Position numbers and translations under genes: made by a program
Shown here: positions 16,428 through 25,559 of the stretch, one piece after another
Layout of the letters: each line of letters begins with the position of its first letter
Numbering within the stretch: position 1 is the stretch's first letter
Notes under the pieces: model-generated
What the model was told of the DNA's origin: nothing
Databases searched by the model: none
Seen by the model: the letters and a program-made list of their open reading frames with translations, nothing else
NCBI RefSeq assembly: GCF_001238275.1
Contig: NZ_LGTB01000008.1
Span: 1-64,000 of the forward strand
Source of the DNA: Bradyrhizobium viridifuturi
Lineage (GTDB): Bacteria; Pseudomonadota; Alphaproteobacteria; Rhizobiales; Xanthobacteraceae
Length of the DNA: 64,000 bases
Direction: 5' to 3'

Positions 16428-16829
16428 ATGACCGCCAATGCAAAGGTTCTCGTCACCGGAAAGACCCACGTCACCGCCGGCCCGAACGGCGCCGCCCGCT
16501 CGCGCGACGGCTTCCTCGACGTCAAGCTGCCGCAGCCGCACCCGGCCGCAGAGAACCTGTTCGCCGCCGCCTGGTCGGCTTGCTACATCGGCGCAATCCA
16601 GCTCGCCGCCGGACAGCGCAAGGTCAAGCTCGCGAGCGAGCCCGAGGTCGACGCCGAGATCGACCTGAACCAGGCCGGCGGCGCCTTCTTCCTGAGCGCC
16701 CGCCTCAACGTCCACGTCCCAGGCGTCGAGCGCGAGGTCGCGCAGGAGTTGATCGAAGCCGCGCACGGCATCTGCCCCTACTCCAAGGCGGTTCACGGCA
16801 ACATCAATGTCACGACCACCCTCGTCTGA
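16428..16829 (+). CDS. ohr: Organic hydroperoxide resistance protein Ohr
   Basis: A 133-residue OsmC/Ohr-family thiol peroxidase that reduces organic and fatty-acid hydroperoxides using lipoylated proteins as electron donors. The two redox cysteines are C52 (AWSACYIGAI) and C116 (HGICPYSKAV), and a likely catalytic Arg is in NGAARSRDG. The ATG at 16428 follows AAAGGAG. It is divergent from ohrR and controlled by the operators at 16324 and 16382. The 133-residue length is close to the family norm. Confidence 0.95.
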   Translation: MTANAKVLVTGKTHVTAGPNGAARSRDGFLDVKLPQPHPAAENLFAAAWSACYIGAIQLAAGQRKVKLASEPEVDAEIDLNQAGGAFFLSARLNVHVPGVEREVAQELIEAAHGICPYSKAVHGNINVTTTLV

Positions 16830-16915
16830 AGCACAGGGATGACGAGCTCCGACGCGAACCGGGCTCTTGCCGGTTCGCGGTCGGACAGACCCAAAAGACA
16901 AACCCGGAGTTCAAG

Positions 16916-17335
16916 ATGACCAGGAAGCTGTTGAAGGCGACGCGCCTCCTCGCAAGGACGGCCTTGTTCGCTGTAAGTCTCCTGACGATCCCGAGCGCGC
17001 AGGCGCAGCAGCCGGCTGGCATCGCCCGAACCGATCTGCAGCGCCACGATCTCAGCGCGTCCGGACGTGAAGCCGTCCAGGTGCGCGTCGACATCGCGCC
17101 GGGCAAGGCATTCGGCCAGCACACCCATCCCGGCGAAGAGATCATCTATGTGCTGGCAGGCACACTCGAATACGATGTCGAGGGCAAGCCGCCGGCAACG
17201 CTGAAGGCCGGCGACGTGCTGTTCATCCCGGCCGGCACCATCCACGCGGCGAAGAACGTCGGCGACGTGACGGCCAGCGAGCTTGCGACCTATATCGTCG
17301 AGAAGGACAAGCCGCTGCTGACCCTCGTGAAGTGA
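16916..17335 (+). CDS. Secreted cupin-domain protein
   Basis: A 139-residue protein with a signal peptide (residues 1-31, ending SAQAQ) and a single cupin barrel. The metal ligands are visible in QHTHPGEEIIYVLAG and in LFIPAGTIHAAKN. It lies 86 bp after ohr on the same strand and may be read from the ohr promoter. The substrate is unknown. Periplasmic cupins of this type are often annotated simply as cupin domain-containing proteins. Confidence 0.85.
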   Translation: MTRKLLKATRLLARTALFAVSLLTIPSAQAQQPAGIARTDLQRHDLSASGREAVQVRVDIAPGKAFGQHTHPGEEIIYVLAGTLEYDVEGKPPATLKAGDVLFIPAGTIHAAKNVGDVTASELATYIVEKDKPLLTLVK

Positions 17336-17396
17336 CCGATGCCGCCTGCTCGCCCCTACGCAATTCTCATCTTGGAGCGAGCGCGGCGACATCACA

Positions 17397-18914
17397 TCAC
17401 TTGGTGCACTGAACCTCCGGCTGACGCACCGTCCGCCCATTGAAGATCAGGAAGCTGATCGCGGCCATGATCCAGACGCCGATACCGCCATAAAGCATCA
17501 CCCAGCCAAAACCGCTCGCCAGCGCCTGATGTACGATCGGACCGGTCAGTTCCGGCGCGGATGCGGCATCGCCGGACGCGATCCGCTCGGCAAGGACACG
17601 GAGTTGCGCGCCATCGAGCGCCGGCAGCACCGCCCTCAGATGCGCGAGCACGCCGCTCGCCAGGATGAACCCCATCAGCGCGATGTTGACCGACAGCGAG
17701 ACCATCCGCGCGCTCATGTCGATGCCGGAGGCCATGCCGGCGCGATCGCTCGAGACCGAGCCGGTCGTCGTGTTGGTGACCGGCGTATTGGTGATCCCAA
17801 GGCCGATGCCGGCAAGCAGGCAGCCCGGCAGCATCGTCAGCCAATCGGGCTGCGCGGCGGCGCTGCCGAACTTCATCAGCATGAATCCGGTGCCGATGGT
17901 GAACAGTCCCGCCGGAATGATCAGGCCCGGCTGATAGCGCAGCGACAGGCGCTCGGCGAACGGCGGCATCACCAATGTCGGCAGCGTGTAGGCGAGCAAG
18001 GCGAGTCCCGCGGACACGCTGTCATAGCCGAGGCCGGCGTGAAACCAGATCGGCAGATAGATCATGAACGGCCAGTAGCTGAGGTTCATCGCTGCCGAAC
18101 CGACAATCGAACCCGAGAACGCGGGGATCCGGAACACGGAAAAATCGAACATCGGCCGCCGGCTGATTCTCTCGGCGACGAGGAATGCAATGAAGCTCAC
18201 CGCAGAGACGCCGAGGATCGCAAGCCCCTTCGGGCTGGCAAAGCCGAGATCCGGCCCCTGCGTGATGTAGAAGGCGAGACAGAACACCGCGAGAGACATC
18301 GTCACGATGCCGGCGACGTCGAGGCTACTGGCCTTCGGGTCCTTCGATTCGTGCACGCCGCCGATCGTGAGCACGAACGCGACGGCTGCGAACAGCACGT
18401 GGACGAGAAACACCCACTCCCAGCTCAGCACCGCGACCACGGCACCGCCGACGATCGGCCCGAAGCCGAGACCGATGCCGAAGATCACGCCCCACCAGCC
18501 CCAGGCGACCGCGCGCAGGCGGCCACCCTGGAATTCGTGCGACAGCACGGCGATCTGGCAGATCAGGAGCGCGCCACCGCTCAGGCCCTGCAGGAAGCGG
18601 GCAACGATCAGCATCTCGACGCTCGAGGCGACGCCGCAGATCAGCGAGGTAATGCCGAAAGCCGCGATCGCGACCAGGAAGATGCGCTTGCGTCCGTAGC
18701 GGTCCGCCACCGTCCCGATCGCCATCAGCACCGTCGTCACCGCGATGGTGTAGGCGTTCATGATCCATTGCAGCGCCTTGAAGTCGGCATGCAGCACCCG
18801 CTCCAGCGTCGGTAGGATCGCGGGGATGCTGGAAATCTCCAATCCGAACATCAGGCAGGCAAGGCATACGGCGGAGAGAACGACAGCGCCGCGGCGGCTC
18901 AGTTCAGTAGACAT
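17397..18914 (-). CDS. DHA2-family MFS drug transporter
   Basis: A 505-residue transporter with about fourteen membrane segments, typical of the DHA2 (QacA/EmrB-like) drug:H+ antiporters. The loop 2-3 motif is GTVADRYGRKRIFL and motif C is GWWGVIFGIGLGFGPIVGG. It is likely to export hydrophobic or cationic compounds. The ATG at 18914 has AAAGG upstream. The divergent LysR gene at 19120 is the likely regulator, with a 205-bp shared control region. Confidence 0.88.
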   Translation of the reverse strand: MSTELSRRGAVVLSAVCLACLMFGLEISSIPAILPTLERVLHADFKALQWIMNAYTIAVTTVLMAIGTVADRYGRKRIFLVAIAAFGITSLICGVASSVEMLIVARFLQGLSGGALLICQIAVLSHEFQGGRLRAVAWGWWGVIFGIGLGFGPIVGGAVVAVLSWEWVFLVHVLFAAVAFVLTIGGVHESKDPKASSLDVAGIVTMSLAVFCLAFYITQGPDLGFASPKGLAILGVSAVSFIAFLVAERISRRPMFDFSVFRIPAFSGSIVGSAAMNLSYWPFMIYLPIWFHAGLGYDSVSAGLALLAYTLPTLVMPPFAERLSLRYQPGLIIPAGLFTIGTGFMLMKFGSAAAQPDWLTMLPGCLLAGIGLGITNTPVTNTTTGSVSSDRAGMASGIDMSARMVSLSVNIALMGFILASGVLAHLRAVLPALDGAQLRVLAERIASGDAASAPELTGPIVHQALASGFGWVMLYGGIGVWIMAAISFLIFNGRTVRQPEVQCTK

Positions 18915-19119
18915 GATCAGGCCTTTTGTTGTGGCAAGCCAACGGCATACCGCACGCTGTTGCCAGGGTGCTGGCAGCAGCGTCGGTCGATCGACTCACG
19001 ATGTATTGAGGCAGCAGCGGCAGGAATCGGGTGGCCACGGCGCTTCACGGCACAAAGCTAGTGACGCCTTGAGCATTGGTGAATTGGATGACTAGATATT
19101 TCAGAGACAACAATTCCGG

Positions 19120-20040
19120 ATGACTGACATGACCACGCTCGACATCGACGCCGTGAAGACCTTCGTGACCATCGCCGAGCTCAAGAGCTTCACCCGTGCC
19201 GCCGAAGCGCTCGGCACGACGCAAGGCGCGATCAGCGTCAAGCTGAAGCGGCTGGAGCGCCAGGTCGGCCACAGGCTGATCGAGCGGACGCCGCGGCTGG
19301 TGCGCCTGTCGGCCCAGGGTGCCGAGTTCCTTGCGCCCGCGCGCGAGCTGCTCGCCGCGCATGATCGCGCCGTCGCCGGGCTGTCGTCAGCCCGCCGCCG
19401 CTTTTCGCTGGGGATCGCCACGCACGTCGGCGCCCCCGAACTTCCCACCCTGCTCGCCCGGTTGAGTGCACATGATCCCATGCTCACGATCGAGGTGCGC
19501 CTCGACGATGCCCGTGACCTGCTCGGCACCTTCGATCGCGGAATGATCGACGCCGTGATCATCTTCCGGGACGACGATCGCCGCGACGGCGTCGTTCTCG
19601 GCCCCGATCATTTCGGCTGGTTCGCCACGCCGGAGTTTCTCCATCGCGCCGGAGAGCCGTTTCGATTGGCCGCATCGTCACCCGCCTGCGGCATCCTCAA
19701 CACCGCGACGCGCGCGCTCGACGCGGCGGGATTGCCATGGACGGAAACCTTCCTCGGTTGCGGAGCTTTTGCCGTCGCCGAGGCGGTCTCGGCGGGCCTG
19801 GCGATCTCGGTGTTCTCACGCCGGGTGGCGCCGCCCGGCACAATCGAGGTGACGCAGAAGTTCGGCCTTCCCGCCCTGCCCCCATCCGAGATCATGCTGC
19901 TGTCGACACTGTCAGACGCCAGGTCGCGCGCGGCGTTGAAGACGCTGGCAAGTGCCTTTCGCGAGCACCATCGTCCGCCCGCGAGCGCAGGCAGCGCAGC
20001 GGGAAACCCGCGAGCCGTGGCCGTCGCTGTCGGGTCCTGA
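19120..20040 (+). CDS. LysR-family regulator divergent from MFS transporter
   Basis: A 306-residue LysR-type regulator. The N-terminal helix-turn-helix is in SFTRAAEALGTTQGAISVKLKRLERQVG, and the remainder is the two-lobe inducer-binding domain. It is divergent from the DHA2 transporter at 17397-18914, the usual arrangement for an autorepressing activator of its neighbour. ATG codons at 19120 and 19129 are both possible starts. The last 25 residues are an alanine-rich tail beyond the usual family end. Confidence 0.88.
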   Translation: MTDMTTLDIDAVKTFVTIAELKSFTRAAEALGTTQGAISVKLKRLERQVGHRLIERTPRLVRLSAQGAEFLAPARELLAAHDRAVAGLSSARRRFSLGIATHVGAPELPTLLARLSAHDPMLTIEVRLDDARDLLGTFDRGMIDAVIIFRDDDRRDGVVLGPDHFGWFATPEFLHRAGEPFRLAASSPACGILNTATRALDAAGLPWTETFLGCGAFAVAEAVSAGLAISVFSRRVAPPGTIEVTQKFGLPALPPSEIMLLSTLSDARSRAALKTLASAFREHHRPPASAGSAAGNPRAVAVAVGS

Positions 20041-20070
20041 ACAATCAGCGACGCGCAGATCGCCTGCCGG

Positions 20071-20982
20071 CTAACACCGCGCCCGCTCGGCGCGTCTTCC
20101 CTCGAACAGTGCACGGTCGGACGCGAGCGCCTTGGCAAGAAAATCCAGCGTGGCGCGGATGCGCGCGGTGCGCCTGAGATCGTCATGCGTCAACAGCCAT
20201 AGCGCCGATCGCGGCTCGGCGAGCGGCTTCGGCGCGAGGCGGCGCAGCGCCGGCGCGAGATCGCCGACATAGCACGGCAACAGAGCCAGCCCCATTCCCG
20301 CCGCCGCGGCGTCGCGCAGCGCCGGAAGCGCATCGACGCGGCAGGCGACGCGCGCCGCACGCAGGTGCTCGCGCATCCAGCCGGCGATCACGGTTCCCGC
20401 CAGCGCGTCGTCGAGCCCGATCCAGTCATGCGCAGACAGATCCTTGTCGTCGCGCCGGGCGAGATAGGCGCGCGATCCGTAGACCGCATGGGCAATGTCG
20501 GCGATGCGCCGCCCGACCAGCAGTTCGGATGGCGCAGGCGTCGGCCGGATCGCGATGTCGGCCTCGCGGCGCGTCAGGTTGGCCATCGCATTCGAGACGA
20601 TGATCTCGGGCTGGATCTCCGGATGCGCGCGGCGCATCCCGGGCAGATGCCGCATCAGCACCGCCCCGAGCGTGTCTGTCGTTGTGATACGGACCGGGCC
20701 GGACGGTCTGAGGTCCTGTCCCGCCAGCTGGCGCTCGAGCGCGAGCACCTCGTCCTCGAGCCGGGCCGCCGACACCGCTGCGGTCTCACCGGCGGGCGTC
20801 GGCGCATAACCGTCGCGGAAGCGCTCGAACAGCCGCGTCCCGATCGCCGTTTCGATCGCGCCGAGCCGGCGAAACACCGTGGAATGAGTCACGCCCAGTC
20901 TGCGCGCCGCGCCTGAGAGGCTGCCCTCGCGCGCGACCGCGAGGACAAGGCGAAGGTCATTCCAGTCGAGAGGGCTGTGCAT
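20071..20982 (-). CDS. LysR-family regulator divergent from EmrB-like transporter
   Basis: A 303-residue LysR-type regulator beginning MHSPLDWNDLRLVLAVAREGSL, with the helix-turn-helix in GAARRLGVTHSTVFRRLGAIE. The HSTVFRR form marks the subgroup often annotated beside oxidoreductases and efflux genes. The ATG at 20982 matches the family start; the frame to 21123 overlaps the divergent transporter leader. It probably controls the MFS-reductase-DUF1993 gene set starting at 21088. Confidence 0.88.
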   Translation of the reverse strand: MHSPLDWNDLRLVLAVAREGSLSGAARRLGVTHSTVFRRLGAIETAIGTRLFERFRDGYAPTPAGETAAVSAARLEDEVLALERQLAGQDLRPSGPVRITTTDTLGAVLMRHLPGMRRAHPEIQPEIIVSNAMANLTRREADIAIRPTPAPSELLVGRRIADIAHAVYGSRAYLARRDDKDLSAHDWIGLDDALAGTVIAGWMREHLRAARVACRVDALPALRDAAAAGMGLALLPCYVGDLAPALRRLAPKPLAEPRSALWLLTHDDLRRTARIRATLDFLAKALASDRALFEGRRAERARC

Positions 20983-21087
20983 TTTTGCAAACTCATTTGG
21001 CAGCTTTGGATAATACCTTATCACAGACGAACAGGCCATCTTCCGGAACGTTGGAGCGGCGCGCCGACGATGCAGAGGAGCTGGCAA

Positions 21088-22527
21088 GTGACGAGCGAAA
21101 CCACCGAGACGTTGCAATTGCACGACACGCTGCCGGTAACGGTCGACCCGCGGCGATGGCTGGCGCTGCCTGTGCTGCTGACGGGCGCCTTCCTGCCGAT
21201 CCTCGACTTCAACGTCGTCAACCTCGCGCTACCGGCCATTCGCGCCAATCTCGGCGCGACGGCGAGCGAGGCGCAGTTCGTGATCTCGGCCTATGCCGCG
21301 ACCTACGCGGTGTTCCTGATCACGGGCGGTCGGCTCGGCGACCTGCTCGGCCGGCGGTGCATGTTCCTCACCGGTGTCGCCGGATTCACGGTCGCTTCCG
21401 TGCTGTGCGGCATTGCTTGGTCGCCCACCGTGCTGATCGGCGGACGGATCCTGCAGGGCCTCACCGCCACCGTGATGGCGCCGCAGGTGCTCGCGTCGAT
21501 CCGCGTGCTGTTTCCCGCGGCAGAACAGGGCCGCGCGCTCGGCTTCTACGGCGCGACGTTCGGCCTTGCCAATATCTGCGGCCAGGTGCTCGGCGGCGTG
21601 CTGGTGTCGACGCATCCGTTCGGCCTCGCCTGGCAGGCGATCTTCCTGATCAACCTGCCGATCGGCCTCGTCGCGTTCATCGGTGGCCTGCTGTACCTCG
21701 CCGACTCGCGCGCCGATCATGCACAGCGGCTCGACATCGGCGGCGTCGTCCTGCTGTCGCTCACGCTCGGCCTTCTGGTGTATCCACTGATCGAGGGACG
21801 CGGATCCGGCTGGCCCGTCTGGATCATCGCGATGCTGCTAGCGTCTCCGCTGATGCTTGCGGCTTTCGTCCGCTTCGAGGCGCGGCTGTCCGCACGTGGC
21901 GGCGATCCGCTGGTTGCCCTGCAACTGCTGCGCAACAGCGACTTCGTGATCGGGCTGGTGATGGCGCTCGCCTTCTATATGCTGTCGTCGTTCTATTTGA
22001 CCTTTGCGGTCTACCTGCAAAGCGGGCTGCATTTTTCACCGCTGGCGGCCGGCCTTGCCACCCTGCCCTTTGCGACCGGCTTCTTCGTGAGCTCGCTGGT
22101 ATCGTCGCTGGTGATGCAGTGGCTCGGCGCGCGCACGCTGACGCTTGGGTTCGCGCTCCAGGTCATTGGCTTCGGCATCGTGATGCTGTCGGTGAGCGGC
22201 GTGCTTCCGCAGAGTGCCGAATTCGGCCTGATCTGCGGCGGGCTAGGCTTCGGCACCGTGATGCCGTCGGTCATCAAGGTCGTGATCGGCAGCATCGATC
22301 CGCGCCACGCGGGACTCGCGTCAGGCATGATGATCTCGACCTTCCAGATCGGCGCCGCACTCGGCGTCGCCGTGATCGGCGGCGTCTTCTACAGCCTGCT
22401 CGGGCCGCACCCGCAGGCCGACGACTATGCACACGCCTTCACCATCGCGCTCGGCTGCAACGTTGCGCTGCTGGCGCTCGGCGGCTGGCTATCGCTGTGG
22501 CTGCCGCGCGAGCCGGCGGCAAGTTGA
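21088..22527 (+). CDS. DHA2-family MFS transporter
   Basis: A 479-residue transporter of the 14-segment DHA2 type. It has GGRLGDLLGRRCMFL after segment 2 and GATFGLANICGQVLGGVLV around the motif C region. The GTG at 21088 is preceded by GAGGAG at 8 nt and is preferred over the ATG at 21070. It heads a likely three-gene operon with the glutathionyl reductase-like gene (22542) and the DUF1993 gene (23536). This suggests export or detoxification of quinone-like or electrophilic compounds, which is inference. Confidence 0.85.
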   Translation: MTSETTETLQLHDTLPVTVDPRRWLALPVLLTGAFLPILDFNVVNLALPAIRANLGATASEAQFVISAYAATYAVFLITGGRLGDLLGRRCMFLTGVAGFTVASVLCGIAWSPTVLIGGRILQGLTATVMAPQVLASIRVLFPAAEQGRALGFYGATFGLANICGQVLGGVLVSTHPFGLAWQAIFLINLPIGLVAFIGGLLYLADSRADHAQRLDIGGVVLLSLTLGLLVYPLIEGRGSGWPVWIIAMLLASPLMLAAFVRFEARLSARGGDPLVALQLLRNSDFVIGLVMALAFYMLSSFYLTFAVYLQSGLHFSPLAAGLATLPFATGFFVSSLVSSLVMQWLGARTLTLGFALQVIGFGIVMLSVSGVLPQSAEFGLICGGLGFGTVMPSVIKVVIGSIDPRHAGLASGMMISTFQIGAALGVAVIGGVFYSLLGPHPQADDYAHAFTIALGCNVALLALGGWLSLWLPREPAAS

Positions 22528-22541
22528 CATCGTCGCAACCG

Positions 22542-23539
22542 ATGGTGAATGCCATGAAGCTCATGATCAACGGCATCTGGCGCGGCGATGTCGAGCCGAC
22601 GCCCGAACTGCGGGCACAGCAGATGATCCATGCCGGTCGCTTTCGCGACCGCATCAGCGCAGACGGCGCGTCGGGTTTCCGCGCGGAGCCGGGGCGCTAT
22701 CACCTCTATGCGTCGCCGGCCTGTCCGTTCTCGCACCGCGTCCTGATCGTGCGCGCACTCAAGCAACTGGAGGACATCGTCGGCGTCTCGATCCTGCATC
22801 CCCATTGGGATACGCCGAATGGCTGGGGCTTCGCGGATACCGCGCTGTCGACCATCGACGGTGCCGGCAATGGCTTCCGGCGTCTGCACGAGGCCTATCG
22901 CGCCTCGGCGCCGGACTATACCGGCAAAGTCACCGTTCCGGTGCTTTGGGATCGGCGCTCATGCCGCATCGTCAACAATGAATCGCTCGAGATCGCAGCA
23001 ATGCTGAACGACGCCTTCGATGCGATCGCCGGCGATCGCGGTCCCGATCTCTGCCCTGCCGATCTCAAGTCCGATATGGACGACCTGAACGACGGGATTG
23101 CCCGCCGGCTGTCGGTCGGCGTCTACGCGGTGGCCGGCGCGACGCATCAGGGCGCATACGCCGCAGCGATGGATCAGTTGTTCGGTTTTCTGGATGAACT
23201 CGACGGCCGGCTGAGCGACGGCCGCCGATTTTGCCTCGGCGAACGTCCAACGCTGGCCGATGTCCTGTCTACGCGACGCTGGTGCGCTTCGACGCCGTGT
23301 ACAATCCGCTGTTCCGCGCGAGCCGCAGGCGGCTTGTCGACTATCCGCACCTGCCGAGGCTGCTGAAGCGTTTCCACGCCCTTCCCGGCGTCGGCGCGAC
23401 GCTTCGTTACGACCATATCCTCACGCACTACTACGATGGCGATTGGGCGGTTGCCGCCCGCCGCGGCATCGTGCCGGAGCTTCCGATGACGAACTGGCTT
23501 GCTCCGGATCGGACAAAACAAACTGGAGAGCTCCCATGA
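22542..23539 (+). pseudogene. Frameshifted glutathionyl-hydroquinone reductase-like GST
   Basis: The first frame encodes a Xi-class GST of the YqjG/ECM4 type. It has a thioredoxin-like domain with nucleophile motif CPFSHR and a helical domain ending LGERPTLADV. Near 23259-23268 the frame is lost, and the rest of the same protein (VYATLVRFDAVYNPLFRASRRRLVDY...) continues in the frame one base back, so exactly one base appears to be missing. The stop at 23537-23539 then overlaps the next start as ATGA, supporting the second frame as original. The intact protein would be about 332 residues. Such enzymes reduce glutathionyl-hydroquinones. It may be a true pseudogene or an assembly error. Confidence 0.8.
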
Positions 23540-24045
23540 CCACACCATTGTACGACGCCTCGGTTCCGGTATTCCGCCAGATGCTCGACGCGCTCGCCGA
23601 CCTGCTGCGCAAGGGCGAGGCTCACGCCCGCGAGCGTGGTCTCGATCCCGACGCCATGCTCGCGGCGCGGTTGGCGCCCGACATGCTGACGCTGGTCGGT
23701 CAGGTGCAACGGGCCAGTGATCACGCCAAGGGTGCCGCCGGGCGGCTCGCCGGTCTCGAGCCACCGCCGTTTGCCGACGACGAACAGAGCCTCGCCGAGG
23801 CTCACGACCGCATCTCGCGGACGCTCGACTATATCGACACCGTTCCGCTGCAGGCATTCGACCAGGCGGCAGAACGCATCATCACGTTGCCCTTCGGCGT
23901 CCCGCCAATGCCGGCGGCGCGCTACCTCTACGGCTTCGCACTGCCGAGCCTGTTCTTCCACGTCACCACCGCCTACGCCATCTTGCGCCATCGCGGCGTG
24001 CCGCTCGGCAAGCGGGATTTCCTTGGCAGTTACCTCCCGAACTGA
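23536..24045 (+). CDS. DUF1993 family protein
   Basis: A 169-residue protein of the DUF1993 family, whose members resemble the helical DinB-like fold. The recognisable elements are the N-terminus YDASVPVFRQMLDALADLL, PDMLTLVGQVQRASDHAKGA, and the C-terminal FFHVTTAYAILRHRGVPLGKRDFLG. Function is unknown. It overlaps the stop of the preceding reductase-like gene by 4 bp, so it is translationally coupled to it. Confidence 0.85.
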   Translation: MTTPLYDASVPVFRQMLDALADLLRKGEAHARERGLDPDAMLAARLAPDMLTLVGQVQRASDHAKGAAGRLAGLEPPPFADDEQSLAEAHDRISRTLDYIDTVPLQAFDQAAERIITLPFGVPPMPAARYLYGFALPSLFFHVTTAYAILRHRGVPLGKRDFLGSYLPN

Positions 24046-24048
24046 TCG

Positions 24049-25512
24049 CTACTTCTTCGCCACCTCACGAAGCATGGTGTAGACCCACTCGGCGCCCTGC
24101 TTGACGGCCTCGACGCCGATCCGTTCGTCGTTGCCGTGCATCCGGCTCAGGATGTCGTCGTCGAGCGGATACGGATAGATGCCGTAGACGGGTACGTTGC
24201 GCTCGCGCCAGACGGTGGCGTCAGTCCCGGCCTCGAACATGGTCGGCACCAGGACGGCGTCCTTCCAGACCCGCTTGGCGTTGCGCTCCAGCGCGGCATA
24301 GAGTTCGGTATCGACCGGCGAGCCCGGCATCTTGCTCCGCATCAGATAAGCGTCCCGCGCCTCCTGCTGCGTCAGCGAGGTCACAATGCTGACCTCGATG
24401 CCGGGATCGCCGACCACGCGCTTGATCTCCGCGATCATCTGGTCGGTCGTCGTTCCCGGCAGCAGCCGCGTGTTCACGACCGCCTTGGCGTCGCCTGGGA
24501 TGACGTTTGGCTTGATGCCGGCGTCGATCATCGTGATCACCATGGTGTCGCGCAGAAGGGCGTGCAGCAGCAGGCTGTCCTTGGGATTGTCGGCGACCAG
24601 TTTCTTGCCGGCCGCTTCGAGCTCGCTCTGGTCCTTTGCGGCCAACAGCTGCTTGATATCGGCTGCCGTCTGTTCCGAACTGATCGGAAGCAGCGCCTTG
24701 AAATAGGCTTCCGTCGCCGGCACCAGCTTGACGGCCGGATCGTGCACCGCGAGCTTGGCCAGCGCCGCGATCAGGCGGTCGTTGGCCATCGTGCCGGCTG
24801 GAAACGGCCGCGACGAATGGCCGGAGGGACCGGTCGCCCTCAGGGCAAACGTCGCCGAGAGTTTTTCCGCCGTCGTGACATTGATCTGCCGCACCGTGCC
24901 GTCGCGCTCCTGCAGGACGTAACCACCCTCGTTCAGCGCGAATTCCGCGTCGATCTTGTCCCAATGGTTCTTCGCCAGCCACACCGTGCTGTACTGCCCC
25001 TGCTCCTCGTCGGCCTCGGCCAGGAAAATCACATCGCGCGCCAGCGGCGTCTTCTCCTCCGCCAGCCGCATCACCGCGCTGGCAAAGACGGCGAGGCCGC
25101 CCTTGAAGTCCATCGCGCCGCGCCCGTAGACGAAACCGTCCTTTTCAACGCCGGCGAACGGCTCCACGGTCCACTTCTCGCGCTCGACCGGAACGACGTC
25201 GGCATGCGCGGCGAGCAACACAGGCTTCTTCGAGCCGTCGCCGCGCAGCCGCGCGATGAAATGCGCGGCCTTGCCGTTCGGGGCGACGAAGATGTCCACC
25301 TCGGCGCCGAGCGGTGCGAACTGCGACTTCAGATACTCGGCGAGCGCCCGCGTATCGCCCGGGCCATTCGAGGTGTCGAACGAGATCAGCTTCTTGAGCA
25401 AGGCAACCGTGCGGTCCCCATTCGGGTCGGCGGCGGCAAGTCCGGTTCCAAAGAGAAAGACACCAGTGGCAAGCATCAAGGCGGCGAGATTGTTTCTGGT
25501 CTGCGACGTCAC
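24049..25512 (-). CDS. Exported M20-family peptidase
   Basis: A 487-residue M20/M25 metallopeptidase with an N-terminal signal peptide (cleavage near GLAAADP). The di-zinc site residues are H103 and D105 in LAAHADVVPV, the bridging D135 in GRGAMDFKGG, and E169-E170 in EADEEQG. The GTG start at 25512 has GGGAGG about 9 nt upstream. It is the last gene of a minus-strand operon after the MFS carrier and the DUF1127-GNAT gene, and probably hydrolyses a small peptide or N-acyl amino acid in the periplasm. Confidence 0.88.
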   Translation of the reverse strand: MTSQTRNNLAALMLATGVFLFGTGLAAADPNGDRTVALLKKLISFDTSNGPGDTRALAEYLKSQFAPLGAEVDIFVAPNGKAAHFIARLRGDGSKKPVLLAAHADVVPVEREKWTVEPFAGVEKDGFVYGRGAMDFKGGLAVFASAVMRLAEEKTPLARDVIFLAEADEEQGQYSTVWLAKNHWDKIDAEFALNEGGYVLQERDGTVRQINVTTAEKLSATFALRATGPSGHSSRPFPAGTMANDRLIAALAKLAVHDPAVKLVPATEAYFKALLPISSEQTAADIKQLLAAKDQSELEAAGKKLVADNPKDSLLLHALLRDTMVITMIDAGIKPNVIPGDAKAVVNTRLLPGTTTDQMIAEIKRVVGDPGIEVSIVTSLTQQEARDAYLMRSKMPGSPVDTELYAALERNAKRVWKDAVLVPTMFEAGTDATVWRERNVPVYGIYPYPLDDDILSRMHGNDERIGVEAVKQGAEWVYTMLREVAKK

Positions 25513-25559
25513 GTTTTTCTTCCTCCCGTTTTGATCAAGCGTATCTCGCACGGCCGGCG

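Noticed and set aside
20985..22530. Long plus-strand frame over the MFS gene joined to the GST-like frame
   Set aside because: The first 500 codons are an Arg-rich shadow of the MFS gene; only the part from 22542 is a real protein.
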